From Inquilinus sp052113205 (GTDB taxonomy: Bacteria; Pseudomonadota; Alphaproteobacteria; DSM-16000; Inquilinaceae), in the NCBI RefSeq assembly GCF_052113205.1, contig NZ_JBFRCU010000023.1, positions 1-64,000 on the forward strand: 64,000 bases of DNA. Reading direction: 5' to 3'. Positions 1 through 8,271 of the stretch are shown here, piece after piece. A model generated the notes under the pieces. The model did no database searches and was not told where the DNA came from. It saw only the letters and a program-made list of their open reading frames with translations. A program made the position numbers and the translations under genes. Position 1 is the first letter of the stretch; every line of letters starts with the position of its first letter.

Positions 1-276
1 GCCGAAGCCCGCTTCAGCACCCTCTTCCTCGCCATCCGCCGCGCCGTCGCGCTCAAGCTGCGCCGGCGGCGGGAGGATGCCGTAGCGTGGCCGGGCGCGA
101 TCGAGGCCGACGCCGCGATGCTGTCCGAGCTGATGGAGCTCGCGGAGGCGCTGGCCCGCGGCTTTCACGCCCTGGCCCTCGCCGCCCTCGCGGCCGGCGA
201 TCTCGATCGCGCCGGGGATGCCGAGACCCGCTTCAGCAGCCTGTTCCTCGGCATCCGCCGCGCCATCGCGCTCAAG
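1..276 (+). repeat. Intragenic tandem duplication, 219-bp period
   Basis: Bases 1-57 and 220-276 are near-identical and in the same frame, 219 bp (73 codons) apart. They encode AEARFSTLFLAIRRAVALK and AETRFSSLFLGIRRAIALK. The copy between them supplies the intervening 54 residues. A further copy may lie upstream of the window. Confidence 0.75.
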
Positions 277-810
277 GCCAGGCTGCGGCAGCAGCGGGAG
301 CTGGCACAGCGCGAGGCCGAAATCCGGCGGAAGGCCCGGCAGGACGAGAAGGACGATCGGCGCCAGGCCGCCGCCCAGGGCGTCGCCGCCGCCATCGCCG
401 CGGTTTCCGACGCCGACGCCCAGGAGCGGCTGACCGCCGAGCTCCGGGAAAAGCTGACCGAGGACGAGCGCATCGACACCGACCTGGCCGACACCGCCTT
501 GCCGATCGAGGCCCTGATCGCCAGCCTGTGCCGGGCCCTCGGCCTCCCGCCCCCCGGCACTCCTCCGGCCGGCGGGCCTGCCGCAGGCGGCCCCGCTGCC
601 GGCGGCACCACCGCCGCGGCGAAAGCCGGGGCCGATGTGGCCGGCGCCGGCCCGAAGCGTCAGGCCTCCGGCCCGGCCTCGCACCGAGCCTCTTCCCACC
701 TCCGTTCTGCCATCCCGGCCGAAGACGCCGGCAGGCCCGAGCACGAACGCTCTATCCACACCGTCGCCGCCGGGCCGCCCGATCCGGCTCTGCCCCGCGC
801 GCCGCCCTGA
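1..810 (+). CDS. Hypothetical protein, 5' end outside window
   Basis: The frame is open from base 1 to a TGA at 808-810, so at least 269 residues are present and the start lies upstream. An Ala/Arg/Leu-rich helical segment beginning AEARFSTLFLAIRR at residue 1 recurs 73 codons later as AETRFSSLFLGIRR. A charged, probably coiled-coil stretch rich in Arg, Glu and Gln follows (about residues 95-165). The tail is low-complexity Gly/Pro/Ala and then basic and disordered. I recognise no catalytic motif or named family. Short helical proteins of this look are common unknowns in alphaproteobacteria. The disordered tail could in part be an extension caused by a lost stop codon. Confidence 0.55.
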   Translation, partial: AEARFSTLFLAIRRAVALKLRRRREDAVAWPGAIEADAAMLSELMELAEALARGFHALALAALAAGDLDRAGDAETRFSSLFLGIRRAIALKARLRQQRELAQREAEIRRKARQDEKDDRRQAAAQGVAAAIAAVSDADAQERLTAELREKLTEDERIDTDLADTALPIEALIASLCRALGLPPPGTPPAGGPAAGGPAAGGTTAAAKAGADVAGAGPKRQASGPASHRASSHLRSAIPAEDAGRPEHERSIHTVAAGPPDPALPRAPP

Positions 811-1049
811 TCGGCCGACGCCGGACGGGCCGAACGTCACCGCCGGGACAACGGGCGCAATGCCCGGTAGCGCCACCTGCCGGGGGTGTTAGGGGGAGGG
901 GGCTTGCCGTCAGGACCGGCCTGGACTCTGGCGGTCCGGTGGAGAGTTTGCGAGGGAAGTCTCCCGACTTCACTCTCGCCTTTGCACGTCTTGCGCTCCG
1001 CTACCGCGAGACGGAGAGCCTGCGTCCGAAGCCAGCCATCCAGCCACGA

Positions 1050-2036
1050 TCAGCCCATGAGGCGCGCGCGAAACAATGTGCAACCATCCGTCAGGCGCGA
1101 CCTGGAAATATCCCGGAATCCGGCCTCGGTCATCCACGCGCGATATTGACCTTCGGTGTAGGATTCGCCGTGGCGATAGAGGTTCAGGAAGGTGAGATTC
1201 AGAAAGACACCCTCAGGCGGGCCGAGGCGGTCGTCATCGACGACACCCCACCCCGCGATCGCGATCTCGCCTCCGGGTGTGAGGCACCGCGCCGCGTTCA
1301 GGATCGAACGGCGCGCCCGATCCGGCGGAAGGACCTGAACGACGGCCTTCAGGATCGCCAGATCGTGCCGCCCTTTCGATGGCGCGACAGTGATGTCCCC
1401 GTCTTCGACAATCACGTCGCCGGCGCCGTATTCCGACAGGATATCCGGCGCGACCGCTGCGACGGTCGGAAGTTCCATCAGCGTCGCCGCGATCTGCGGC
1501 CACCGCTCGCGAAGCCCGACGAGAATGGTCCCGGCGCCCCCGCCGATGTCGATCACCGAATGGACCGCCGAGAGGTCCATCTCCCGGGCCAGATGTCGGC
1601 CGAAAATCACCCCGCCCGGTGCGAGCATGCGGCTGAAGGCCGCCGCGGCCTCGGGCCCCGCTTCGGCAAAGTCGTGCAGCGCCGCGGGCCGGTTCTGCCG
1701 CAGCGACTCCGCGGTCAGCAGGTCGGCGCCCCAGAGCTCGCGCAGGAGCGCATGATCGCCGCCGCGATAGGTCGGCTTGGACGCGTCGAGGAAGGCCGAC
1801 GCTTCAGCTCCGTTGCGGAATTGGCCATTCTCGACTTCGAGGAGACCGATGCTGGCGAGCGCGTAGAGGAGCCGCGACAGGCGATCGGGATCGATGCCGA
1901 GCGCGGCCCCAAGGCTNTCGGCNGTCACCGCGCCGCCACCGAGCCGGGTGAAGATGCCGAGGTCCAGCCCGGCGCGAAGCGCCAAGGCGGGGGGCACCGC
2001 TGCGATCAGGTTGTCGATCCGATCAGAATCCACCAT
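1050..2036 (-). CDS. SAM-dependent O-methyltransferase, winged-helix dimerisation type
   Basis: A 328-residue protein. I chose the start at 2036 because GGGAGGGG lies just upstream and because MVDSDRIDNLIAAVPPALAL is the usual N-terminus of this family; the frame runs 84 codons further upstream without homologous sequence. Residues 1-90 form the winged-helix dimerisation domain. Residues about 110-325 form the methyltransferase fold, with the glycine-rich SAM loop VIDIGGGAGTILVGL. The layout is that of plant and polyketide O-methyltransferases (PF00891), which methylate hydroxyl groups on small aromatic molecules. The substrate is unknown, and no biosynthetic neighbours are visible. Two N bases fall in the N-terminal domain: 1923 is silent (ACN, Thr) and 1917 gives Asp or Glu. 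Confidence 0.85.
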   Translation of the reverse strand: MVDSDRIDNLIAAVPPALALRAGLDLGIFTRLGGGAVXAXSLGAALGIDPDRLSRLLYALASIGLLEVENGQFRNGAEASAFLDASKPTYRGGDHALLRELWGADLLTAESLRQNRPAALHDFAEAGPEAAAAFSRMLAPGGVIFGRHLAREMDLSAVHSVIDIGGGAGTILVGLRERWPQIAATLMELPTVAAVAPDILSEYGAGDVIVEDGDITVAPSKGRHDLAILKAVVQVLPPDRARRSILNAARCLTPGGEIAIAGWGVVDDDRLGPPEGVFLNLTFLNLYRHGESYTEGQYRAWMTEAGFRDISRSRLTDGCTLFRARLMG

Positions 2037-2330
2037 GTCACACCCCTCCCGGACGGTGCTCTCGGCCCTGTTCTGCCGGCAGCAGCGGCCTGAGTGTCCA
2101 TTTCTCGTCCGATACCACAATCCGCTCGCCCGGCGCTGCGTCCCGGCAAGGAGGCAGGAGCGGGGGGACGGCATCATAAATACATCATTCATCTGATATT
2201 TGCCGTCGGCATGGCTGATTGGCTGTGAATTGGGTTGTGATCCGCTGAAGCGATCTGTATGACGCGCCGCACGGGCTTTGTCCGTCATATCGACCGGAGT
2301 CCTCGACAGTCCCGTTCTGCCGAAAGTGCC
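2037..2330. other. Divergent intergenic region
   Basis: This 294-bp region separates the leftward methyltransferase gene from the rightward MmgE/PrpD operon. It contains an AT-richer patch near 2174-2205, unusual for this genome, where promoters for either side may lie. I see no clear dyad operator or RNA gene. Confidence 0.4.
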
Positions 2331-3659
2331 ATGGCCGACCCATCGATCACCGCCGAGCTCGTCAAGCTCATCCGCTCCTCGGCCCCGGGGCCGGAGGCGA
2401 TCGCCGCCGCCCGGGACGGCGTGCTCGACTTCCTGGCCTGCGCCTTCGGCGGCGTCGGCGACCGCGCCATTGCACCGCTCGAGGCCGCTTTGGGCGGCGA
2501 GGGTGGGGCGACGACCGCCTCAGTGATCGGCCGGGGCGAGCGCGTGGCGCCGCTGACCGCCGCCCTGCTGAACGGCACCATCGGCCACGCGCTCGATTAT
2601 GACGATGTCCAGCGCAGCGTCGGCGGCCATCCCAGCACCGTGATCCTGCCGGCGCTCTTCGCCCTGGCGGAGGAGCAGGGCCACACCGCTGAGGCGCTGC
2701 TCGACGCCTATGTCGTCGGGGTCGAGGCGATGGCCCGGATCGGCCTTGCCCTCGGGCGACAGCATTACGAAGCCGGGTTCCACCCGACCGCGACGCTCGG
2801 CCCCGTCGGTGCTGCCGCGGCCACCGCCTTCCTCGCCGGGCTGGACGAGGCCGGAACCGCCAGGGCGCTCGGCCTCGCCGTCACCCAGTCGGCCGGGCTG
2901 CGGCTGCAGTTCGGCAGCGACGCCAAGCCGCTGCACGCCGGCCTGGCGGCCCGCGCGGGGCTGTTCGCCACCCGGCTGGCCCTGGCCGGCTTCGGCGCCG
3001 CCGAGACCGCCTTCGACGGGCCGATCGGCTTCCTCGCCGTCTATGGCGGGGCGGAGCCGGGGCGCGCGGTCGAGGGCTGGGGCCAGCCCTGGCAGATCGT
3101 CTCTCCCGGCCTGATCTTCAAACGTTACGCCTGCTGCTCCGCCTCGCATTTCGCCGCCGACGCCGCCTTGGCATTGCAGGCGGAGCACGCGATCGATCCG
3201 GCCTCGGTGGTCGAGGCGACCGTGACCTTCGCCCGCGGCGGCGACGCGGCCCTGACCGTGCGCCGGCCGCGCACCGGCCTCGAAGGCCGGTTCAGCGTCG
3301 AATATGTCGTCGCGGCGGCGCTGCAGGACGGACGGCTCGGGCTCGACCTCTTCGCCGACGCGCCGGTGCGGCCGGAGCTCGCTTCCCTGTCCGCCAGGGT
3401 CGAGCGCCGGATCGATCCGGACGCCCCGCCGGTCTCGAACGACCCCGCCACCCGCTTCTCGACCGTCGAGATCCGCCTGGCCGATGGCCGCACCCTGTCG
3501 CGCCGGATCGACCGGCCGCTGCCGGCGGACGACCTGGCCGCCAAGTTCCGCGACGCAGCCGGCTCCGGCCCGGAGCGCGACGCCGTGCCGGAAATCGTCC
3601 GGACCATGCGCAGCCGGGACGACCTCGCCGCTCTGTTCGCCGCCTTCCGCGCCGCCTGA
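2331..3659 (+). CDS. MmgE/PrpD family protein
   Basis: A 442-residue protein of the MmgE/PrpD family, which includes 2-methylcitrate dehydratase, cis-aconitate decarboxylase and iminodisuccinate epimerase. Family features are the N-terminal helical domain, the segment GHALDYDDVQRSVGGHPS (about residues 90-107), and the conserved Lys/His region KRYACCSASHFAADAA near residue 265. The start at 2331 (MADPSITAEL) fits family length; the frame is open 24 codons further upstream. It leads an apparent operon with an amino-acid type ABC importer and a flavin monooxygenase, so a substrate such as an amino-acid derivative or polycarboxylate is more likely than methylcitrate. No prpB or prpC is nearby. 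Confidence 0.85.
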   Translation: MADPSITAELVKLIRSSAPGPEAIAAARDGVLDFLACAFGGVGDRAIAPLEAALGGEGGATTASVIGRGERVAPLTAALLNGTIGHALDYDDVQRSVGGHPSTVILPALFALAEEQGHTAEALLDAYVVGVEAMARIGLALGRQHYEAGFHPTATLGPVGAAAATAFLAGLDEAGTARALGLAVTQSAGLRLQFGSDAKPLHAGLAARAGLFATRLALAGFGAAETAFDGPIGFLAVYGGAEPGRAVEGWGQPWQIVSPGLIFKRYACCSASHFAADAALALQAEHAIDPASVVEATVTFARGGDAALTVRRPRTGLEGRFSVEYVVAAALQDGRLGLDLFADAPVRPELASLSARVERRIDPDAPPVSNDPATRFSTVEIRLADGRTLSRRIDRPLPADDLAAKFRDAAGSGPERDAVPEIVRTMRSRDDLAALFAAFRAA

Positions 3660-3675
3660 CCTGGAGACCGCCCCG

Positions 3676-4497
3676 ATGTTCCGATCCCTCGCCGGAACCC
3701 TTCTCGCCGCCGCGGCACTGCTGGCTGCTCCCCTGGCGCATGCCGACTCCACGCTCGACCGGGTCAAGGACCGCGGCGTGCTGACCGCCGGCATCCTGGT
3801 CAACGGCACCGCCTTCGGCTTCCTCGACCCCGCCAGCAACACGGTGAAGGGCTTCAATGTCGACCTCGCCCAGGCGGTGGCCGACAAGCTCGGGGTCAAG
3901 CTCGACATCGTCACCGTCGACCCGCCGAACCGGGTGCAGTTCCTGCAGCAGGGCAAGGTCGACCTGCTCGTCGCCTCCTTCACCGACACGCCGGAGCGGC
4001 GCGAGCAGACCAGCGTCATCCCGACCGCCTATTACGAGGTCGGCGGCGCCGCCATGACCCGCAAGGACAGCGGCATCGCCGGCTGGGCCGATCTGCGCGG
4101 CAAGAGCGCCTGCGCCTCGCAGGGCAGCCACTATGCCCGGCTGCTGGCCACCGAATACGGCGCCGAGGTGCGGGCGCTGAAGACCTCGGCCGAGGCGCTG
4201 TCGACCCTGCGGGCCGGNGGCTGCGTCGTCTCGGTGCATGACAACACCCTGATTTCCTCCCTGCTGAAGCAGCCGGAATGGCAGGACTACAAGGCCGACC
4301 TGCCGCTGATCGGCCTCGGCACCTGGGTCGCCGCGGTGCGCAAGGGGCAGGACGACACCGCGGCCCTGGTCGACGGCGTGATCCGCGACCTGCACAAGAG
4401 CGGCGGCCTGATCGAGATCGAGAAGCGGTGGGAGATCGCCCCGCCGTCGCCGTTCCTGGCGCAGATGCACGAGAAGCTGCTCAACGGCGGCTCATGA
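3676..4497 (+). CDS. Amino-acid ABC transporter, periplasmic binding protein
   Basis: A 273-residue family 3 solute-binding protein. It has a clear Sec signal peptide (MFRSLAGTLLAAAALLAAPLAHA, cleavage after residue 23). The mature start STLDRVKDRGVLTAGILVNG and the core motif GFNVDLAQAVADKLGVKLD are diagnostic of the polar amino-acid group. It lies 16 bp after the MmgE/PrpD gene and its stop overlaps the next start by 4 bp (ATGA), so it is translated with its permeases. N4218 falls in a GGN glycine codon and is silent. The ligand is unknown. Confidence 0.92.
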   Translation: MFRSLAGTLLAAAALLAAPLAHADSTLDRVKDRGVLTAGILVNGTAFGFLDPASNTVKGFNVDLAQAVADKLGVKLDIVTVDPPNRVQFLQQGKVDLLVASFTDTPERREQTSVIPTAYYEVGGAAMTRKDSGIAGWADLRGKSACASQGSHYARLLATEYGAEVRALKTSAEALSTLRAXGCVVSVHDNTLISSLLKQPEWQDYKADLPLIGLGTWVAAVRKGQDDTAALVDGVIRDLHKSGGLIEIEKRWEIAPPSPFLAQMHEKLLNGGS

Positions 4498-5222
4498 TCG
4501 ACACCCTGATCGACCGGCTGGCGGCGCTCGGGCTCGATTTCAGCTTCATCCAGACCGCCTATGACCGCGGCCTGTTCCTCGATGGCGCGGTGACGACGGT
4601 CGAGATCGCGGTGCTGTCGATCCTCGGCAGCCTGGTCCTCGGCCTCGTCCTCACCGTGCTGCAGCTGACCCGGCGGCCCTGGCTGGCGGCGATGATCCGC
4701 GCCCAGATCGAGCTGACCCGCAACACGCCGCCGCTGGTGCAGCTGTACTTCGCCTTCTTCGCGCTGAACGCCCTGATCGGCGCGGTGAGCGGCGAGGCCG
4801 CCGCGGTGGTCACGCCCTTCGCCTGGGTCGTGGTCGTGCTGTCGGTCTACAAGGCCGCCTTCAACGCCGAGGCGTTGCGCGCCGGCCTCGAGGCGGTGCC
4901 GAACGTGACGCTGGAGGCCGCGGCCGCGCTGGGCCTGACGCCGCGCCTGGCCTTCCTGCTGGTGCGGCTGCCGATCGGGCTGCGCTTCGCCTTGCCGTCG
5001 CTGGTCAACAACGCCATCGACCTGGTGAAGACCTCGGCCATCGCCTCGGCCATCGCGGTCGGCGACATCACCTACGCCTCGATCATGATCTGGTCGGACC
5101 GCGACAACGTCACTGAGCTGATGATCCTGCTGCTGGTGTTCTTCAACATCCTGACCTTCGGCATCGACCGCATCGGGCGGTGGCTGGAGGATCGGCTCCG
5201 GATGCCCGGCTATGGTCAGTGA
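4494..5222 (+). CDS. Amino-acid ABC transporter permease (first)
   Basis: A 242-residue inner-membrane permease of the HisM/GlnP family. It has about five hydrophobic segments. Family motifs include ELTRNTPPLVQLYFAFFAL (about residues 75-93) and the EAA loop around LEAAAALGLTPRLAFLLVRLP (about residues 138-158), which contacts the ATPase. It starts within the stop of the binding-protein gene and overlaps the second permease by 11 bp, consistent with a heterodimeric channel. Confidence 0.92.
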   Translation: MIDTLIDRLAALGLDFSFIQTAYDRGLFLDGAVTTVEIAVLSILGSLVLGLVLTVLQLTRRPWLAAMIRAQIELTRNTPPLVQLYFAFFALNALIGAVSGEAAAVVTPFAWVVVVLSVYKAAFNAEALRAGLEAVPNVTLEAAAALGLTPRLAFLLVRLPIGLRFALPSLVNNAIDLVKTSAIASAIAVGDITYASIMIWSDRDNVTELMILLLVFFNILTFGIDRIGRWLEDRLRMPGYGQ

Positions 5223-5997
5223 CGCCGTCGCGGCGCCGCGCCGCCGCACCGCCGCCCTGCCGCTGCTGGTCGCGGCCGTCCTCCTCGGCGGTGCCGCCTG
5301 GGCATTCTGGCCGCAGGTCGCGGACAATGCCGCCCTGCTCGCGCTGTGGATGCCGGTGCTGCTGCTGGGCTTCCTGCAGAACATCCTGATCGGCGCGGTG
5401 GCGATCGCGGCGGGCACCGCGGCCGGCCTGCTGGTCGGGGCGCTGCAGATCTCGCCGGTCAAGCCGTTGCGTTGGCCGGCCCGGGCCTTCGTGCTGTTCT
5501 TCCGCAACTCGCCCTGGCTCGTCTTCATCTACTTCATGACCTACATCCTGCCGTTCGAGATCGTGATCGGGCGCAGCTACCTGCCGTTCCCGGACTGGCT
5601 CAAGGCGACGGTCGGCCTGGCCCTGCCGGCCTCGGCCAATGTCGCGGAGATCTTCCGCGGCGCCATCATGTCGATCCCGAGCGCGCAGTGGGACGCGGCC
5701 AGCTGCCTGTCCTTCAGCCGCGCCCAGATCTTCCGGCTGATCATCCTGCCGCAATGCCTGCGCCGGATGCTGCCGCCCTGGATGAATCTCTACGCCATCA
5801 TCACCAAGGGCACGGTGCTGGCCTCGCTGGTCGGGGTGACCGAGGTGCTGACCACCGCCCAGCGCGCCGCCAATTCGGTGCACCGCACCGACTTCACCCT
5901 CTTGGTCTACTTGACCGTGTTCCTGCTGTTCTTCCTGTACTGCTACCCGATCGCCCGGCTGACCCGCCGGCTGGAGCGGCGCCATGCCGGGCGCTGA
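5212..5997 (+). CDS. Amino-acid ABC transporter permease (second)
   Basis: A 261-residue partner permease. After a short basic N-terminus there are about six hydrophobic segments. The motifs FFRNSPWLVFIYFMTYILPF and the EAA-like loop WDAASCLSFSRAQIFRLIILP place it in the HisM family. It overlaps the genes on both sides (11 bp and 14 bp), so the cassette is tightly coupled. Confidence 0.92.
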   Translation: MVSDAVAAPRRRTAALPLLVAAVLLGGAAWAFWPQVADNAALLALWMPVLLLGFLQNILIGAVAIAAGTAAGLLVGALQISPVKPLRWPARAFVLFFRNSPWLVFIYFMTYILPFEIVIGRSYLPFPDWLKATVGLALPASANVAEIFRGAIMSIPSAQWDAASCLSFSRAQIFRLIILPQCLRRMLPPWMNLYAIITKGTVLASLVGVTEVLTTAQRAANSVHRTDFTLLVYLTVFLLFFLYCYPIARLTRRLERRHAGR

Positions 5998-6745
5998 GAT
6001 CCTGGCCGAGCTCGCCGGCGTCGAGGTCACGCTCGGCGGCACCCGGGTGCTGCGCGGCATCGACCTGGCCGTGCGCCGCGGCCAGGCGGTGTCGGTGATC
6101 GGCCCGTCGGGCTCGGGCAAATCGACCCTCCTGCGCTGCATCGCCGGGCTGCAGCCGGTCGAGCGCGGCACCGTCACCGTCTGCGGCCTGCCGGTCCATG
6201 CCCTGCGCAAGCACGAGGCCAAGCGGCCGCTGTGGCGCCGCGTCGGCGTCGTGTTCCAGCAGTTCAACCTGTTCCCGCATCTGACCGCGCTGCAGAACCT
6301 GACCATCGCCCCGACCCGCGCCCTCGGCCGCGACCCGGGCGAGGTCGAGCGCGAGGCGCGCGCCCTGCTGGACCGGGTCGGCCTCGCCGACAAGGCGAAT
6401 GCCTATCCGTCGGAGCTGTCCGGCGGCCAGCAGCAGCGAGTGGCGATCGCCCGGTCGCTGGCGATGAAGCCGGAGCTGATCCTGTTCGACGAGGTCACCT
6501 CGGCCCTCGACCCCGAGACGGTGGGCGAGGTGCTGGCGATCATCCGCGACCTGGTGCGCGACGGCATGACCTGCCTGCTGGTGACGCATGAGCTGCGCTT
6601 CGCCGAGGAGATCAGCGACGAGATCCACTTCACCGAGGGCGGCGTGGTGGTCGAGCGCGGCCCGCCCGCCGCCCTGTTCCATGCGCCGCAGCACGACCGC
6701 ACCCGGGCCTTCGTGAACCGGGCCCGTCCTTCCGACCGGATCTGA
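5984..6745 (+). CDS. Amino-acid ABC transporter ATPase
   Basis: A 253-residue GlnQ/HisP-type ATPase. Walker A is GPSGSGKST (about residues 44-52), the Q-loop sits in VVFQQFNLFPH, the signature is LSGGQQQRV, Walker B is LILFDEVTSALD, and the H-loop follows in LLVTHELRF. Walker B carries DEV where DEP is usual, a conservative change seen in some homologues. It powers the importer encoded just upstream. Confidence 0.93.
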   Translation: MPGAEILAELAGVEVTLGGTRVLRGIDLAVRRGQAVSVIGPSGSGKSTLLRCIAGLQPVERGTVTVCGLPVHALRKHEAKRPLWRRVGVVFQQFNLFPHLTALQNLTIAPTRALGRDPGEVEREARALLDRVGLADKANAYPSELSGGQQQRVAIARSLAMKPELILFDEVTSALDPETVGEVLAIIRDLVRDGMTCLLVTHELRFAEEISDEIHFTEGGVVVERGPPAALFHAPQHDRTRAFVNRARPSDRI

Positions 6746-6755
6746 GCGAGAGAGA

Positions 6756-8066
6756 ATGAGCGAGACCAAGCGCGAGATGAAGCTGGGCCTGTTCCTGCAG
6801 CCGCTGGGCCACCATGTGGCCGGCTGGCGCCATCCGGAGGCGCAGGCGGTGGAGCAGGACCTGGCCCTGATCCAGCGCATCGCCCGGACGGCGGAGGACG
6901 CGAAGTTCGACATGGTCTTCCTGGCCGACGGCCTGACCACCGGCCGCGACGCCCACCCCTCCTGGGTGGTGCGGTTCGAGCCGCTGACCCTCCTGGCCGC
7001 GCTGGCGATGACGACGACGAAGATCGGCCTCGCCGCCACCGCCTCGACCACCTATGGCGACCCGTTCACCACCGCCCGCGCCTTCGCCTCGCTCGACCAT
7101 CTCAGTCGGGGCCGCGCCGCCTGGAACGTGGTCACCACCTCCTATGACCGCTCGGCCACCAATTTCAGCCGCGAGCAGCATCTCGAGCACGACCTGCGCT
7201 ACGAGGTGGCGGAGGAGTTCGTCGCCGTCGCCAAGGGGCTGTGGGACAGCTGGGACGCGGACGCCTTCCCGAAGGACAAGGCGGCCGGCGTGTTCTTCGA
7301 CCCGGCCAAGTTCCACGAGCTGAACCACAAGGGCCGGTTCTTCTCGGTCAAGGGGCCGCTCAACGTCGCCCGGGCGCCGCAGGGCCATCCGGTGCTGATC
7401 CAGGCCGGCTCCTCCGGCATCGGCATGGATTTCGCGGCGAAGATCGCCGAGGTGGTGTTCACCGCCCAGTTCGGCACCGACGAGGCGCGCGAATTCTACC
7501 GCGGCCTGAAGGAGCGGGTGGCGGCGCAGGGGCGGCGGCCGGACCAGGTCCACATCATGCCCGGGGTGATGCCGGTGATCGGCCGCACCACCCAGGAGGC
7601 GAAGGACAAGTACGCCGAGCTGCAGCGCTGGTCGGATGATTCCGGCGCGCTGTTCCTGCTGTCGGAGCGGCTCGGCCACGACATCTCCGGCTATCCGCTG
7701 GACGGGCCGCTGCCGCAGCTGCCGCCCTCGAACCAGAACCGCAGCCGGGCCGAGCTGCTGACCCGCCTGGCGCGCGAGCAGAACCTGACCATCCGCGAGC
7801 TGTACCACCTGGTCGCCAGCGCCCGCGGCCACCGCATCGTCTGGGGCACGGCGGAGGAGGTGGCGGACGCGCTGCAGGACTGGTTCACCGGCGGCGCCGC
7901 CGACGGCTTCAACATCATGCCGGCCTATTTCCCCGGCACCTTCGAGGAGTTCACCGGCCAGGTGGTGCCGATCCTGCAGGACCGCGGTCTGTTCCGGCGG
8001 GATTATGAGGGCACGACACTGCGGGACCACCTCGGGCTGCCAGTGCCGCAGAGCCGGTGGGCTTAG
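6756..8066 (+). CDS. Flavin-dependent monooxygenase, NtaA/SnaA/DszA type
   Basis: A 436-residue protein of the bacterial luciferase-like superfamily, NtaA/SnaA/SoxA(DszA) subgroup. These two-component monooxygenases use reduced FMN from a separate reductase to oxidise substrates such as nitrilotriacetate, pristinamycin precursors or dibenzothiophene sulfone. Typical features are the N-terminal LGLFLQPLGHHVAGWRHP, the segment SRGRAAWNVVTTSYD near residue 120, and HPVLIQAGSSGIGMDFAAK near residue 210. GAGAGA lies just before the start, 10 bp after the ATPase gene, so it is the last gene of the operon. No FMN reductase is seen nearby. It probably attacks the imported compound. Confidence 0.88.
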   Translation: MSETKREMKLGLFLQPLGHHVAGWRHPEAQAVEQDLALIQRIARTAEDAKFDMVFLADGLTTGRDAHPSWVVRFEPLTLLAALAMTTTKIGLAATASTTYGDPFTTARAFASLDHLSRGRAAWNVVTTSYDRSATNFSREQHLEHDLRYEVAEEFVAVAKGLWDSWDADAFPKDKAAGVFFDPAKFHELNHKGRFFSVKGPLNVARAPQGHPVLIQAGSSGIGMDFAAKIAEVVFTAQFGTDEAREFYRGLKERVAAQGRRPDQVHIMPGVMPVIGRTTQEAKDKYAELQRWSDDSGALFLLSERLGHDISGYPLDGPLPQLPPSNQNRSRAELLTRLAREQNLTIRELYHLVASARGHRIVWGTAEEVADALQDWFTGGAADGFNIMPAYFPGTFEEFTGQVVPILQDRGLFRRDYEGTTLRDHLGLPVPQSRWA

Positions 8067-8101
8067 CCCGTCGGGCAAGGCCACTCGGGGCGCTGATCCG
8101 A

Positions 8102-8235
8102 TTGCCTCTCCCGCTTGCGGGAGAGGTCGGAGACGCGAAGCGGCTCCGGGTGAGGGCTCTTTGTCGAGGCCCGGGCCAGCCCTCACCCGGTCGTCCTGCG
8201 GACGCCCGACCTCTCCCGCCACGCGGGAGAGGCAA
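8102..8235. repeat. Interspersed palindromic repeat, family 1, copy A
   Basis: A 134-bp element with perfect 13-bp inverted ends (TTGCCTCTCCCGC and its complement). Each end is itself a tight hairpin (CTCTCCCGC, 2-3 bases, GCGGGAGAG). An inner dyad pairs CCGGGTGAGGG with CCCTCACCCGG. A second copy lies at 33923-34057. It sits between two convergent genes and may also act as a bidirectional terminator. Confidence 0.85.
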
Positions 8236-8271
8236 CGCAAAGCAAAGCCGGCCGGGGCCTCCCCGCCAGCC

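Noticed and set aside
87..2093. Long rightward frame (668 codons) across the methyltransferase region
   Set aside because: It is rich in Arg, Gly and Pro, has no family likeness, and lies opposite a clear methyltransferase gene; typical of GC-rich shadow frames.
2331..3659. 2-methylcitrate dehydratase PrpD
   Set aside because: No prpB, prpC or acnD neighbours; the context is an amino-acid importer with a monooxygenase.
8102..8235. CRISPR-like array because of repeated CTCTCCCGC units
   Set aside because: There are only two hairpins with no regular spacers, and the whole unit recurs as an interspersed element at 33923.
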